This document shows, in pieces, positions 1 through 7,927 of a DNA stretch of 64,000 nucleotides. A program made the position numbers and the translations under genes. Where the stretch lies: the NCBI RefSeq assembly GCF_040362765.1, contig NZ_BAABWK010000002.1, forward strand, positions 372,001 through 436,000, read 5' to 3'. The notes under the pieces were generated by a model. The model had not been told where the DNA came from, did no database searches, and saw nothing but the letters and a program-made list of their open reading frames with translations. Each line of letters starts with the position of its first letter. The stretch's first letter is position 1. This stretch comes from Pyruvatibacter sp. HU-CL02332 (GTDB taxonomy: Bacteria > Pseudomonadota > Alphaproteobacteria > CGMCC-115125).

Positions 1-423
1 ACGCCCTCAGAGGGCAAGGAATTCTGCTCGATGCAGCAGGTTCTTTCCAATGCGGACACCAAGGAAGTGCTTCTGCATGTGACGATTGCCTATCACCCGC
101 GTACGGCTGACCTACTGATGGTATCGCGCACACCGCTTGGTGTTGAGCTGCCGCTTGGCGTTGGACTGCAGGTAGATGAAGGCCAGCAGATGGCAGCGCC
201 ATACACCAACTGCACAACGGCTGGCTGCCGGGCCACAGCTCCCTTGAGCGCGGATCTTGTGAACACGCTCAAGAACGGCAACACCATGAAAATCTCATTC
301 GGCTATCGCGGTCAGCGCATTGATGCGCCTGTATCGCTGACGGGTTTCACCGCAGCATATGACGCGATCTCAGCCCGCAAGCCTGTTGCAACGCAGCCGT
401 CGCTGGCAGCACCTGCGCAGTAA
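1..423 (+). CDS. Invasion-associated locus B (IalB) family protein, C-terminal part
   Basis: The reading frame is open from base 1, so the gene starts upstream of the window and only its last 140 residues are visible. The visible part begins with a Cys-Ser-Met-Gln-Gln segment and later has a Cys pair in the sequence NCTTAGC, followed by alternating strands and a Gly-rich 'ISFGYRGQRIDAPVSLTGFT' segment. This matches the C-terminal half of the IalB family, exported proteins common in Alphaproteobacteria and named after a Bartonella invasion protein. In free-living species their role is not established. An internal Met at position 31 could be mistaken for a start, but the homology continues upstream of it. 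The family call is a recognition from memory and is fairly safe. Confidence 0.8.
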   Translation, partial: TPSEGKEFCSMQQVLSNADTKEVLLHVTIAYHPRTADLLMVSRTPLGVELPLGVGLQVDEGQQMAAPYTNCTTAGCRATAPLSADLVNTLKNGNTMKISFGYRGQRIDAPVSLTGFTAAYDAISARKPVATQPSLAAPAQ

Positions 424-453
424 CGCGCAGGCGGCCAGCCGGGGATACGTCGC

Positions 454-582
454 TTAGTCTGCTGCGGAACCGAACGGGTCCGAGCGATCTGCTGCAACCA
501 TTGAGCAGACGAAAAGCGTCACTGCAAAAGACAGCATGCCGACGCCGACCATGGCGAGATAGGCAATGTTTCCGGTATCCAT
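454..582 (-). CDS. Putative 42-residue single-span membrane peptide
   Basis: A short frame on the minus strand reads MDTGNIAYLAMVGVGMLSF and continues with a hydrophobic stretch to about residue 30, then a polar tail ending in Ser-Ala-Ala-Asp. A GGGAG ribosome-binding sequence lies 8 bases before the ATG at 582. The composition is that of a single transmembrane helix with a short N-terminus and an acidic C-terminal tail. It lies between the convergent end of the IalB-like gene and the acyltransferase gene on the same strand, about 110 bases downstream of the latter. I do not recognise the family. Small membrane subunits of oxidases look similar, but there is no oxidase nearby. The good ribosome-binding site and the coherent membrane span are the only evidence. 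Confidence 0.5.
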   Translation of the reverse strand: MDTGNIAYLAMVGVGMLSFAVTLFVCSMVAADRSDPFGSAAD

Positions 583-693
583 AATGTGAACTCCCATTGA
601 GCGAAGGCCGAATGTGCCTGCGCATCTTCAACACACCCAAAGGCTATGGGCGGGGGGCCGGGAGTCGCTTTGATCTGGATCAGCCCATGAGGC

Positions 694-1452
694 CTAGTCG
701 GTCTTTGAGGGTGCGACCAACGCGCGCAGCCACGAGAACAGCGAGTTGTTGCGTAAAAAGTACCGCTCCAACTTCAGCATTTCAGCCATCAGGGCGTCCG
801 GGTCCGCATAAAGGTCTTCGCGCTTCTTTATGGTCCGGTCGGGATCAAGCTCACGCACGACACGGGCAGGGTTCCCGGCAGCAATGACGTTTGCCGGGAT
901 GGATTTCGCGACAACAGACCCGGCACCGATCACCGAATTTTTGCCGATGGTCACGCCCTTGCAGACTTTGACGCCGTAGCCCAGCCAGACATTCTCCTCC
1001 AGAACAATCGGCTTATGCGCATCCTGCTCGCTGGTGCGGTCATAGACGTCATGCCAGTCAGAATCCGAGATGTAGACCTCACCGGCGATCATCGTGTTGC
1101 TGCCGATGGTGACGTGGTCCGACGACAGGATGCGGGTCCCCGGGCTGATCAGCACATAGTCCCCCATGTCGATGCGGCCTTCACGATCCGAGCTTGTCCA
1201 GACGGTCAGGGTAATGGGGTAGGCGGGTGTGGTCCGAAGGGTGGCGCACCTGCCGATTGAGATATTCGGCCCATACAGGCTCACATATTTGGGATGACCG
1301 GCATCCAGATAGGGGCCCACAGAGTCAAACTGTGGCTCCAGGAAATGTTTGACCCAGGCTCGCTGATACAGGCGATGCAGATGTTTGGCCCAACGGGGGC
1401 GGTGTTCTTTGCGCACGGGTTTGTCCCTTGTGGATCGGTCGTTCAGGCCCAA
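694..1452 (-). CDS. Hexapeptide-repeat acyltransferase (left-handed beta-helix)
   Basis: This 252-residue protein has the repeated hexapeptide pattern of the LbH acyltransferase superfamily (maltose/galactoside O-acetyltransferase and antibiotic acetyltransferase relatives). The coil repeats run from about residue 60 to 205, for example 'GPNISIGRCATL', 'GDYVLISPGTRI', 'GSNTMIAGEVYI' and 'IGAGSVVAKSIPANVIAAGNP', the last being the usual closing motif. The His in 'SDSDWHDVYDR' sits where the catalytic His is expected. These enzymes move an acetyl or other acyl group from acyl-CoA to a hydroxyl or amine, often on a sugar. N-terminal basic and C-terminal helical extensions flank the helix. The acceptor cannot be told from sequence, and no sugar-biosynthesis genes lie nearby. 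Confidence 0.85.
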   Translation of the reverse strand: MGLNDRSTRDKPVRKEHRPRWAKHLHRLYQRAWVKHFLEPQFDSVGPYLDAGHPKYVSLYGPNISIGRCATLRTTPAYPITLTVWTSSDREGRIDMGDYVLISPGTRILSSDHVTIGSNTMIAGEVYISDSDWHDVYDRTSEQDAHKPIVLEENVWLGYGVKVCKGVTIGKNSVIGAGSVVAKSIPANVIAAGNPARVVRELDPDRTIKKREDLYADPDALMAEMLKLERYFLRNNSLFSWLRALVAPSKTD

Positions 1453-1533
1453 TATCCCGGGACATTAGCCCATTCCATGATTTGCTGCTAAATACGCGGC
1501 GAACATATTTCCCCATCTAGAACGTGGATTATC

Positions 1534-2640
1534 ATGACCTCCGTAGACACGCTTTTCCGGCCGTTCGAGCTCGGCCCGCTCTCGCTCTCCAATCGCATTG
1601 TCATGGCGCCCATGACGCGCAGCCAGTCGCCAAACCAGATCCCCGGCCAGAATGTGGCCGACTATTACCGTCGCCGTGCGGAAGCTGAAGTCGGCCTCAT
1701 CATTACCGAAGGCACGACCGTCGATCACCCGGTTGCCAGCTTTGACACCAATGTTCCAGCATTCCACGGCGAGGCATCGCTCAAGGGCTGGGCCAATGTC
1801 GTGAAGGAAGTGCATTCGGTCGGCGGCAAGATCATGCCGCAGCTCTGGCACGTAGGTATGATGCGCAAACCTGGCACAGGTCCAAACCCCGACCTGCCAA
1901 GTGCCGGACCTTCCGGCATGGTCAAGCCGGGCAAACAGGTTGCCGAACCAATGACCGAAAACGATGTGGCTGATCTGATTGCCGCCTTTGCCAAGGGTGC
2001 AGCTGATGCTCAACGCATCGGTTTTGATGGCATCGAAATTCATGGCGCCCATGGCTACATCATTGATCAGTTCTTCTGGGGCGGCACAAATGAGCGCTCT
2101 GATGCCTTTGGCGGCAACCAGCTGAAGCGTGTTCACCTGGGCGAGGAAATCGTCAAGGCATGTCGCGCGGCAACGAGCCCGGACTTCCCGATCATCCTGC
2201 GGTACTCACAGTGGAAGCAGCAGGACTATGATGCCCGCCTTGCGCCAACGCAGGGTGAACTTGAAGCATTCCTGGCTCCGCTGACAGATGCAGGTGTTGA
2301 TATCTTCCATTGCTCAACCCGCCGTTTCTGGGAGCCCGAATTTGAAGGCTCCAACATGAACCTCGCCGGTTGGACGAAGAAGCTGACCGGTAAGCCGACG
2401 ATCTCGGTTGGCAGTGTCAGCCTCAATGAAGAATTCATTGCAACATTTGCCGGCATGGACGCAGCAAATGATGAAGGCCATATGGACGATCTTCTGGAAC
2501 GCATGGAAGCGGATGAGTTTGACCTCATTGCTGTCGGCCGGGCGCTCATCAGTGATCACGAGTGGGCTGCAAAAATCCACAAGGGCCAGTTCGACAATCT
2601 GAACCCGTTCACAAAGGAAGCTCTGGCAACCCTCTACTGA
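1534..2640 (+). CDS. Old Yellow Enzyme family NADH:flavin oxidoreductase
   Basis: The 368-residue protein has the full length and order of motifs of the OYE family: an N-terminal 'LFRPFELGPLSLSNRIVMAPMTRS' lead that forms strand 1 of the TIM barrel, 'QLWHVG' near residue 103, and the substrate-binding His pair with Tyr in 'EIHGAHGYIIDQF' (His170, His173, Tyr175). 'FDLIAVGRALISD' near the C-terminus fits the FMN phosphate site. Such enzymes use FMN and NAD(P)H to reduce activated C=C bonds or nitro compounds in the cytoplasm. The physiological substrate is not predictable. The gene stands alone, divergent from the acyltransferase, and is followed by a strong hairpin at 2679-2706. Confidence 0.93.
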   Translation: MTSVDTLFRPFELGPLSLSNRIVMAPMTRSQSPNQIPGQNVADYYRRRAEAEVGLIITEGTTVDHPVASFDTNVPAFHGEASLKGWANVVKEVHSVGGKIMPQLWHVGMMRKPGTGPNPDLPSAGPSGMVKPGKQVAEPMTENDVADLIAAFAKGAADAQRIGFDGIEIHGAHGYIIDQFFWGGTNERSDAFGGNQLKRVHLGEEIVKACRAATSPDFPIILRYSQWKQQDYDARLAPTQGELEAFLAPLTDAGVDIFHCSTRRFWEPEFEGSNMNLAGWTKKLTGKPTISVGSVSLNEEFIATFAGMDAANDEGHMDDLLERMEADEFDLIAVGRALISDHEWAAKIHKGQFDNLNPFTKEALATLY

Positions 2641-2678
2641 TTGGTGGCTTGACCAAAGCCCCCTGATCCGCCAGCTTG

Positions 2679-2706
2679 CGAGGAGGCATGGAAACATGCC
2701 TCCTCG
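2679..2706 (+). terminator. 12-bp perfect hairpin with GAAA loop after the OYE gene
   Basis: The arms CGAGGAGGCATG (2679-2690) and CATGCCTCCTCG (2695-2706) are perfect complements around a GAAA tetraloop of the GNRA type. The hairpin starts 38 bases after the OYE stop codon. No run of T follows, so it is not a textbook intrinsic terminator. It could be a Rho-independent-like pause site, an mRNA 3'-end stabiliser, or part of the leader of the DUF1835 gene that starts 105 bases later. Confidence 0.5.
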
Positions 2707-2810
2707 TCCGCGGAAAGGGCTGCGCCCACCACGTTGCACCATAGCGATCCAGCATCGATTTCCTTTGCCTGACATGCGGACACAGGCAATGCACCCAAAA
2801 GGGGAATCGC

Positions 2811-4118
2811 ATGCCATCTGACACACCCACACATTCGCGCGACTATTTTCATGGCCTGCTCAATCTCGAGCAGCAAAAACGCCGTGCCAAAGACCTTCTC
2901 AAAAGCGCCAGAGCATCCGACGTAAAAGCTCTCGCCCGCTTTCAGGAACACCTGCCCGAGAACCTCGGCACCGCTCCTGAAGCTCTCAAGCTTGCTGATG
3001 CCCAAGTGGTCATTGCACGGGAGAACGGATTTTCAAGCTGGCCAAGGCTGAAGCAGCATTGCGACCTGCTTCAGGAGCGGCGGCGGCAAGCCGATGCCGG
3101 AACCCTTCCAATACTTGATACTCCGGACACGGTGCATATTCGCTGCGGATCAGACATCCAGCATGGCCTTCAGTTGGCCGGCTTTGTCGGCACCTTTCAG
3201 GAATTTGCTGATCCCTTCTGTCAGGGCCCTCTGCCTGATGGTTCAGAAGCTGAGTTTCGAGCATCGCGAGCCCAGTTTGTTTCGGAGGCCTATGGCATAG
3301 AGCTGACAGATGCGACTGCGCGACAGCGCCTTGAATATGCGGCGTTTACCAATGCATCTGACAAGTCCCATGTGGTGATGTGGTTTGAGCACGACAGTTA
3401 CGATCAATTGATCCTTGCCTATCTACTGAACCATTTTGCCACAGCAGCGCGACCCGCAACTTTTGAACTGATCTGCGTTGATCGCGTGCCGGGTATTCAG
3501 GGTTTTACCGGTCTGGGGCAACTTGCCCCTGAAATGCTGGTCTGGCTTTGGGAAAACCAACGCCGCCCGGTGACGGGCGAAGACATCACTTGTGGCACCC
3601 GCGTGTGGGCGAGCCTTCGGTCCCCGGACCCTTCCATTTTGGCGACTGTGGCAAATGAAGGGACACCTTCATTGCCACCTATGGCCGGCGCCTTGAAGAG
3701 ACATCTGCGTGAGTTGCCAGCACGCAGGAACGGCTTGTCCTTAACTCAGGAACTCATCCTGCAGATTCTGTCAGACAAAGGTGCAATGACAGGTGGAAAA
3801 CTCTTCGGGCAATTGATGCGAAACTATGAGCCCCTGCCATTCCTTGGGGATCTCATGTTCTGGCACGCGCTGGTTGATCTGCAGAACGCATCTATCACGC
3901 CTCTGCAGGTTGCGGAAACGCACGAGCCATGGCCACGACGGTCCCTTGACATCACAGCCTACGGTTCTGATCTTCTCAAAGGCCTTGTGGACTATCAGGA
4001 CTCGTATCAGGGAGAACGGTGGGTAGGGGGTGTACGCATCACTCCACGCGATCCAGATGCTGTCAGTTACCGAAGTGACGTATCCGACACCGGGGCAATC
4101 GTGATCACCACCAGATAG
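2811..4118 (+). CDS. DUF1835 domain-containing protein
   Basis: The 435-residue protein starts with a helical module ('LEQQKRRAKDLLKSARASD' to 'ADAQVVIARENGFSSWPRLK', about residues 17-85) that is often found at the N-terminus of ankyrin-type and related bacterial proteins. Residues about 100-225 carry the DUF1835 signature: 'DTVHIRCGSDIQHGLQLAG', 'FCQGPLPDG' and later 'HVVMWFEHDSYDQLILAYLL'. The C-terminal half fits the partner DUF3658-like region. The biochemical role of DUF1835 proteins is unknown; no signal peptide or membrane span is seen, so it is presumably cytoplasmic. A GGGGAATCGC stretch precedes the ATG. The next gene follows after 17 bases and may be cotranscribed. Confidence 0.85.
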   Translation: MPSDTPTHSRDYFHGLLNLEQQKRRAKDLLKSARASDVKALARFQEHLPENLGTAPEALKLADAQVVIARENGFSSWPRLKQHCDLLQERRRQADAGTLPILDTPDTVHIRCGSDIQHGLQLAGFVGTFQEFADPFCQGPLPDGSEAEFRASRAQFVSEAYGIELTDATARQRLEYAAFTNASDKSHVVMWFEHDSYDQLILAYLLNHFATAARPATFELICVDRVPGIQGFTGLGQLAPEMLVWLWENQRRPVTGEDITCGTRVWASLRSPDPSILATVANEGTPSLPPMAGALKRHLRELPARRNGLSLTQELILQILSDKGAMTGGKLFGQLMRNYEPLPFLGDLMFWHALVDLQNASITPLQVAETHEPWPRRSLDITAYGSDLLKGLVDYQDSYQGERWVGGVRITPRDPDAVSYRSDVSDTGAIVITTR

Positions 4119-4135
4119 GAAGACACGGGAACACC

Positions 4136-4597
4136 ATGCTTCAGCTTGAATTCGGTCCAGGACATCAGGTCTGGCAGTACCTCGAACGCGGTGTGCAAAT
4201 CGTTGTGGGTGTGTCCGCTGTCAGCACAATCACCTTTCTGGGTGAAGTCTGGGGCTCGGAGAATGTGCCCTACGAGGCGATCTTCATTGCGCTTTGGTGG
4301 CTGGCTTACGGGTTCCTTGTCGCACTGCTTCCGACGCCGCTGTGCTGGGCCCTGGTTCCCATACTCGGGCAGCCATCTGACAAGGAGCCCCGCAAGCGCC
4401 GCATACTTCAGTGGTGGGCGATCATTTCGCTGATAGGCCCACTCGTCGTATCCCTGTGGATGTTTACCTATGCGGCCCAATACATGATTTTTCATCTGGC
4501 CGAGTCTCAGGGGGTAGACTATTCGGAAGTTGACCTGTTTGAGCCTGACCTGGGCGAGAACGATGATGACAATCCTCTGGGGGGAGGCACGCGCTAA
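4136..4597 (+). CDS. Small integral membrane protein of unknown function
   Basis: The 153-residue product has about three hydrophobic segments (roughly residues 20-38, 45-80 and 96-122), Trp-rich loops, a short basic stretch 'KEPRKRR' between the second and third, and a very acidic tail ('DLFEPDLGENDDD'). I do not recognise the family. It lies 17 bases after the DUF1835 gene, and its stop codon overlaps the ATG of the following VOC gene (TAATG), so the three probably form one operon and the last two are translationally coupled. The positive-inside rule would put the basic loop in the cytoplasm. Confidence 0.7.
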   Translation: MLQLEFGPGHQVWQYLERGVQIVVGVSAVSTITFLGEVWGSENVPYEAIFIALWWLAYGFLVALLPTPLCWALVPILGQPSDKEPRKRRILQWWAIISLIGPLVVSLWMFTYAAQYMIFHLAESQGVDYSEVDLFEPDLGENDDDNPLGGGTR

Positions 4598-5490
4598 TGC
4601 CATTGAACCGAGTTGACCATGTACTGGTTGCCGTAAACGATCTGGATGCGGTGACACGCGACTATGAGGTTCTGACGGGGAGGGCTGTTTCTCTTCGCGG
4701 CAGCCACCCGGACTACGGCACCGCGAACGCCATCTTTCAGCTTGAGAACACCTATATCGAACTGATCTCGCCGGTGGGCGAGGGACCATTTGCCCAGCAG
4801 CTGCGCACCCACCTTGATGAGAAAGGTGATGGACTGTTCGGCATTACCTTCGGCACAGATGACGCACGGGTGACCTCTGAGGAGTGGCAGCAACAGGGTC
4901 TAAGGGCCACAGCGCCTCAACCGGGCGAGGGGCATGGTCCTGATGGGAGCGTGCGGCAATGGCGCAATGTGTATGTGCCCAGCGAGGATGTGTTGGGCCT
5001 GTTCCTGTTTGCGATCGAGCACGTGTCCGATGCCAGCACACGACCGACCGCAGCACCCCAGGGACCTGAGGAGGCCACCTTCCATGCGGTTGACCATGTG
5101 GTGGTCAATACGCCGGACGGGGATAAAGCCATATCGGTTTTCGGAGACAAGATGGGCATACGCCTTGCTCTCGACCGGGATGCCAAACAATGGGGCGCCC
5201 GAATGATGTTCTTCCGGATTGGCGGCATTACGCTGGAAGTCATTCAACGGTATGGCGATGAGAAAACACCTGCGATGCCGCTGGACGCACCTTCGGTGTA
5301 TTGGGGCATGGCATTCAGAGCGCATGACGTAGCAGCCGCGCAGGCGCGCCTCGCATCTGCTGGCGTCAACGTCTCAGATGTTCGAAAGGGCCGCAAACCG
5401 GGCACGCTGGTTGCGACGGTGCGAGACAAGAGCGGTGGCGTCCCCATGCTGATTGTCGGGCCTGACCCGCAAGCCGACGAGACTGCCTAG
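4597..5490 (+). CDS. VOC superfamily protein with two glyoxalase-like domains
   Basis: The 297-residue protein starts with 'LNRVDHVLVAVNDLDAVTRD', the opening of a VOC betaalphabetabetabeta unit, and a second unit starts at about residue 163 with 'FHAVDHVVVNTPDGDKAISV'. The arrangement fits the glyoxalase-like (PF13468-type) two-domain proteins. The His of 'VDHV' in each half and the Glu of 'TYIELISP' and 'TLEVIQR' are the usual metal-binding positions. Members act as lyases, dioxygenases or resistance proteins, and the substrate here is unknown. The start overlaps the preceding stop. It converges on hspQ; the two frames overlap by 4 bases at 5487-5490. Confidence 0.85.
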   Translation: MPLNRVDHVLVAVNDLDAVTRDYEVLTGRAVSLRGSHPDYGTANAIFQLENTYIELISPVGEGPFAQQLRTHLDEKGDGLFGITFGTDDARVTSEEWQQQGLRATAPQPGEGHGPDGSVRQWRNVYVPSEDVLGLFLFAIEHVSDASTRPTAAPQGPEEATFHAVDHVVVNTPDGDKAISVFGDKMGIRLALDRDAKQWGARMMFFRIGGITLEVIQRYGDEKTPAMPLDAPSVYWGMAFRAHDVAAAQARLASAGVNVSDVRKGRKPGTLVATVRDKSGGVPMLIVGPDPQADETA

Positions 5491-5822
5491 TGAGCTGATC
5501 CTGGAAGAATGGCATAGAGGCCATCTTTGAGGTCACCGAACATTTCCTTCACCTGTGGATGCCGCACCGGGTTGCCGGTTTCGTCTATCAGCAGGTTCTG
5601 CTCGGACACATAGGCCTCGTATTCCGTCTCATCGTTCTCTGCGAGCAGGTGATAGAACGGCTGGTCCTTGCGCGGGCGCAGATGCTCAGGGATCGCAAGC
5701 CACCATTCCTCAGTGTTGTTGAACACCGGGTCGACATCAAAGATGACACCTCTAAACGGGAACAGGCGGTGTTTCACCACCTGGCCGATCTGGAATTTGG
5801 CTTCGCTGTTTACCATTGGCAT
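5487..5822 (-). CDS. hspQ: Heat shock protein HspQ
   Basis: The core 'AKFQIGQVVKHRLFPFRGVI' followed by 'FDVDPVF' and 'QPFYHLLAEND...YEAYVSEQNLL' is the HspQ (YccV-like hemimethylated-DNA-binding) fold. In enterobacteria HspQ is a heat-induced adaptor and specificity enhancer for Lon and was first reported to affect DnaA stability. The chosen start is the ATG at 5822 (111 residues); another ATG lies two codons later. The frame stays open up to a GTG at 5867, which would overlap the end of mscS by 20 bases and add 15 residues not conserved in the family, so I consider it less likely. It follows mscS closely on the same strand and may be cotranscribed with it. Confidence 0.88.
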   Translation of the reverse strand: MPMVNSEAKFQIGQVVKHRLFPFRGVIFDVDPVFNNTEEWWLAIPEHLRPRKDQPFYHLLAENDETEYEAYVSEQNLLIDETGNPVRHPQVKEMFGDLKDGLYAILPGSAH

Positions 5823-5847
5823 TCGGTCAGTTCTCTCGACGATTGGA

Positions 5848-6705
5848 TCAGTCAGCCGCTTTTTCACTTACTTGATAAACCGTGCGGGTCGGGAAGGGAA
5901 TGTTGAGGCCGGCGGCATCATAGCCTTCTTTGATCTCGCGCTGCTTATCAAAGGTGAACGGCCAATAATCATCCGATTTGACCCATACACGGCAAATCAC
6001 ATTGACGGAACTGTCACCAAGGGTCTTTACGGCAATCATCGGCGCGGGTGATGGCAGAACACGATCGTCCTCTGCCACAATGCTCCGCATCACTTCAAAT
6101 GCCTTGCCAATGTCATCATCATAAGCGATGCCGCACTCGATCTCGATGCGTCGTGTGGAATTGTAGCTGTAATTGCTGATGGCAGATCCCCAGACGTCGC
6201 TGTTGGGTACGAATATCTGCACGTTATCCGGTGTGGAAAGCTCGGTCCGAAACAGGGTGATGGCTTTTACTGAACCCGATACGCCGCCAGCTTCAATAAA
6301 GTCACCCAGCTTGAACGGCCGCAGAAACAGCAACATCACCCCGGCTGCCACGTTCGACAACGTGCCTTGAAGCGCAAGGCCGATGGCAAGACCTGCGGCA
6401 CCCATGACAGCCAGTAGGCTGGCAGTCTGAACGCCAAACTCGGCCAGGACCGCCAGAATTGTAACCGCAATGATTGTGTAGCGAACAAGACCCGCCAGGA
6501 AATCTGTCAGCGTCTGATCAATGCCATCAAATCGCTGCATCAACCGAACGACGGCGCTGCGCGACCGGTTAGCGACCCAAAAACCGACGATCAGAATGAC
6601 AATGGCACCGACCATACTGATGCCATAGGTCACGGCCAGCGCCGCGAGGGTTTCTGTTGCCTGGTCAGTCATTGTCTGGATGTTTTCGTCCATTGGGCTA
6701 CTCAC
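5848..6705 (-). CDS. mscS: MscS family small-conductance mechanosensitive channel
   Basis: The 285-residue protein has three hydrophobic spans in its first 130 residues and then the MscS pore helix 'LLAVMGAAGLAIGLALQGTL' with its Ala/Gly pattern, followed by 'FKLGDFIEAGGVSGSVKAI' of the beta domain and 'FVPNSDVWGSAISNYS'. The size is that of the short E. coli MscS. The protein forms a heptameric channel in the inner membrane that opens under tension and releases solutes on hypo-osmotic shock. The C-terminal alpha-beta cage is present. It is the first gene on the minus strand in this stretch, with hspQ downstream. Confidence 0.94.
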   Translation of the reverse strand: MSSPMDENIQTMTDQATETLAALAVTYGISMVGAIVILIVGFWVANRSRSAVVRLMQRFDGIDQTLTDFLAGLVRYTIIAVTILAVLAEFGVQTASLLAVMGAAGLAIGLALQGTLSNVAAGVMLLFLRPFKLGDFIEAGGVSGSVKAITLFRTELSTPDNVQIFVPNSDVWGSAISNYSYNSTRRIEIECGIAYDDDIGKAFEVMRSIVAEDDRVLPSPAPMIAVKTLGDSSVNVICRVWVKSDDYWPFTFDKQREIKEGYDAAGLNIPFPTRTVYQVSEKAAD

Positions 6706-6787
6706 GATATGATAGGTTTACCGAAGCACAGGTGCGTTGCCGCAGCGGATTCCCCAAATCAGGCTGGGCGTTAGGGAGAGATACAGC

Positions 6788-7231
6788 ATGAAAGACCCAT
6801 TTCAGGCAATCTTGCATTCCAGCCGCTTTGGCCGGCCATTTCTGGCAGCTTTTCTGGCGATTCTCATCGCCGGTTGCCAGACAACATCTGGCCAGCAGCC
6901 ATCCCAGCACAAGGGCCTGTTTGAGAGGGGGCCGCGTGGAGCCGTGGTCGGCGAGCATGGCACCTACAACATTGCGTGGATCACGCTTCAGGATCAGATC
7001 CTTTTGCAGAAGCCTGTGTACGAGGTGCTGGTGTCCTATCACCCGACCAACCGGGGACCTGGCGGCGTCAAAGAGCACCATTGGAATGAGATGATGCTTG
7101 TGGCCCAGGATGAAATCGCCCGCCGCTGCATTGCACCCGCGCAGGGTGAAATCATCAGCTCCAGTCGGGACTATGATCCGCGGCAAAGGGCGATGGGCGC
7201 TGAAATCAGGGTCAACTACACCTGCCGGTAA
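6788..7231 (+). CDS. Putative lipoprotein of unknown function
   Basis: The 147-residue product begins with a basic N-terminus and a hydrophobic core ending in the lipobox 'LIAGC' (Cys at about residue 27), followed by 'QTTSGQQPS', so it should be lipidated and held in the membrane facing the periplasm. The mature part has no domain I recognise; it ends with 'AEIRVNYTCR', and a second Cys in 'IARRCIAPAQGEIISSSRDY' could form a disulfide with the C-terminal one. The ATG at 6788 was chosen because AGGGAGAG lies just before it; an upstream in-frame start at 6737 would add 17 residues before the signal sequence. It is divergent from mscS. Confidence 0.75.
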   Translation: MKDPFQAILHSSRFGRPFLAAFLAILIAGCQTTSGQQPSQHKGLFERGPRGAVVGEHGTYNIAWITLQDQILLQKPVYEVLVSYHPTNRGPGGVKEHHWNEMMLVAQDEIARRCIAPAQGEIISSSRDYDPRQRAMGAEIRVNYTCR

Positions 7232-7290
7232 CCGCAGGGCGGGCTTGAGTTTGAGGCAGATCAAAACATCGCCGGCGCGGCTCGCACGGC

Positions 7291-7319
7291 CTTAAATCGG
7301 AACGCCAATATTGCCATAT
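7291..7319 (+). promoter_or_regulatory. Sigma-32-like promoter upstream of the hsp20 gene
   Basis: CTTAAAT at 7291-7297 and TGCCATAT at 7312-7319, 14 bases apart, resemble the heat-shock sigma (RpoH) pattern CTTGAAA, N11-16, CCCCATNT. The elements end 62 bases before the chosen hsp20 start. The leader also contains CTCC at 7347-7350 that can pair with the GGAG of the ribosome-binding site at 7372-7375. This is a pattern match by eye. Confidence 0.4.
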
Positions 7320-7381
7320 TTCGATGGGTGCAGTCCCTGAGGCTGCCTCCATTGGCTTACCCAAAGATGTGGGAGTTTGTT

Positions 7382-7903
7382 ATGGCAACCGACAAAGGAA
7401 AAACTGATCTCGCCAGGCCTGAAACATCGACACCGGGCTTGCACTTGGGCGACAGGTTTCACCGCCTGCGAGAGGAAATGGACCGCTTCGCCAACGACAT
7501 GTTTGGCGGAAACTGGCTGACCCGTAGCCCGTTTGCGGATACCGCTGAACTCATGCCGGGGTTTGGGGCAGGCGCGCCAAGCATTGACTTACATGAGAGC
7601 GATACCGCCATCACCATTACGGCGGAATTGCCTGGCATGGATGAAGGCGATATCGACCTGACCGTGAAGAACGGCGTGCTAAGCCTCAAGGGCGAAAAAC
7701 GCTACGAAACGAAAGATGACAAAGACGAAGCGCGCGTGATCGAGCGCCGCTACGGCAGTTTCCAGCGCAGCTTTTCATTGCCGGACAGCGTCGATGATGA
7801 AAAGGCCGATGCCAAGTTCGACAAGGGCGTGTTGACGGTGACATTGCCAAAACGACCGGGCACAGAAGTGCCGGAGCGCAAGATCGGCATCACCAAAGTC
7901 TGA
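7382..7903 (+). CDS. Hsp20 family small heat shock protein
   Basis: This 173-residue protein has an N-terminal variable region ('FHRLREEMDRFANDMFGGNW') and then the alpha-crystallin domain: 'SIDLHESDTAITITAELPGM', 'LTVKNGVLSLKGEKRYE', 'RYGSFQRSFSLPDSVD' and 'AKFDKGVLTVTLPKRPG', with a short tail containing the 'RKIGITKV' anchor-like end. Such ATP-independent holdases bind unfolding proteins in the cytoplasm. The ATG at 7382 is preceded by GGGAG at 7371-7375; a longer frame to 7328 exists but adds non-conserved residues. A sigma-32-like promoter lies upstream, in keeping with heat induction. Confidence 0.93.
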   Translation: MATDKGKTDLARPETSTPGLHLGDRFHRLREEMDRFANDMFGGNWLTRSPFADTAELMPGFGAGAPSIDLHESDTAITITAELPGMDEGDIDLTVKNGVLSLKGEKRYETKDDKDEARVIERRYGSFQRSFSLPDSVDDEKADAKFDKGVLTVTLPKRPGTEVPERKIGITKV

Positions 7904-7927
7904 CCATCAATACCACGAAACCAGCCG

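Noticed and set aside
5823-5867. N-terminal extension of HspQ from a GTG at 5867
   Set aside because: It would overlap the mscS coding end by 20 bases, and the added residues do not fit the family, whose members start shortly before the AKFxIGQ segment.
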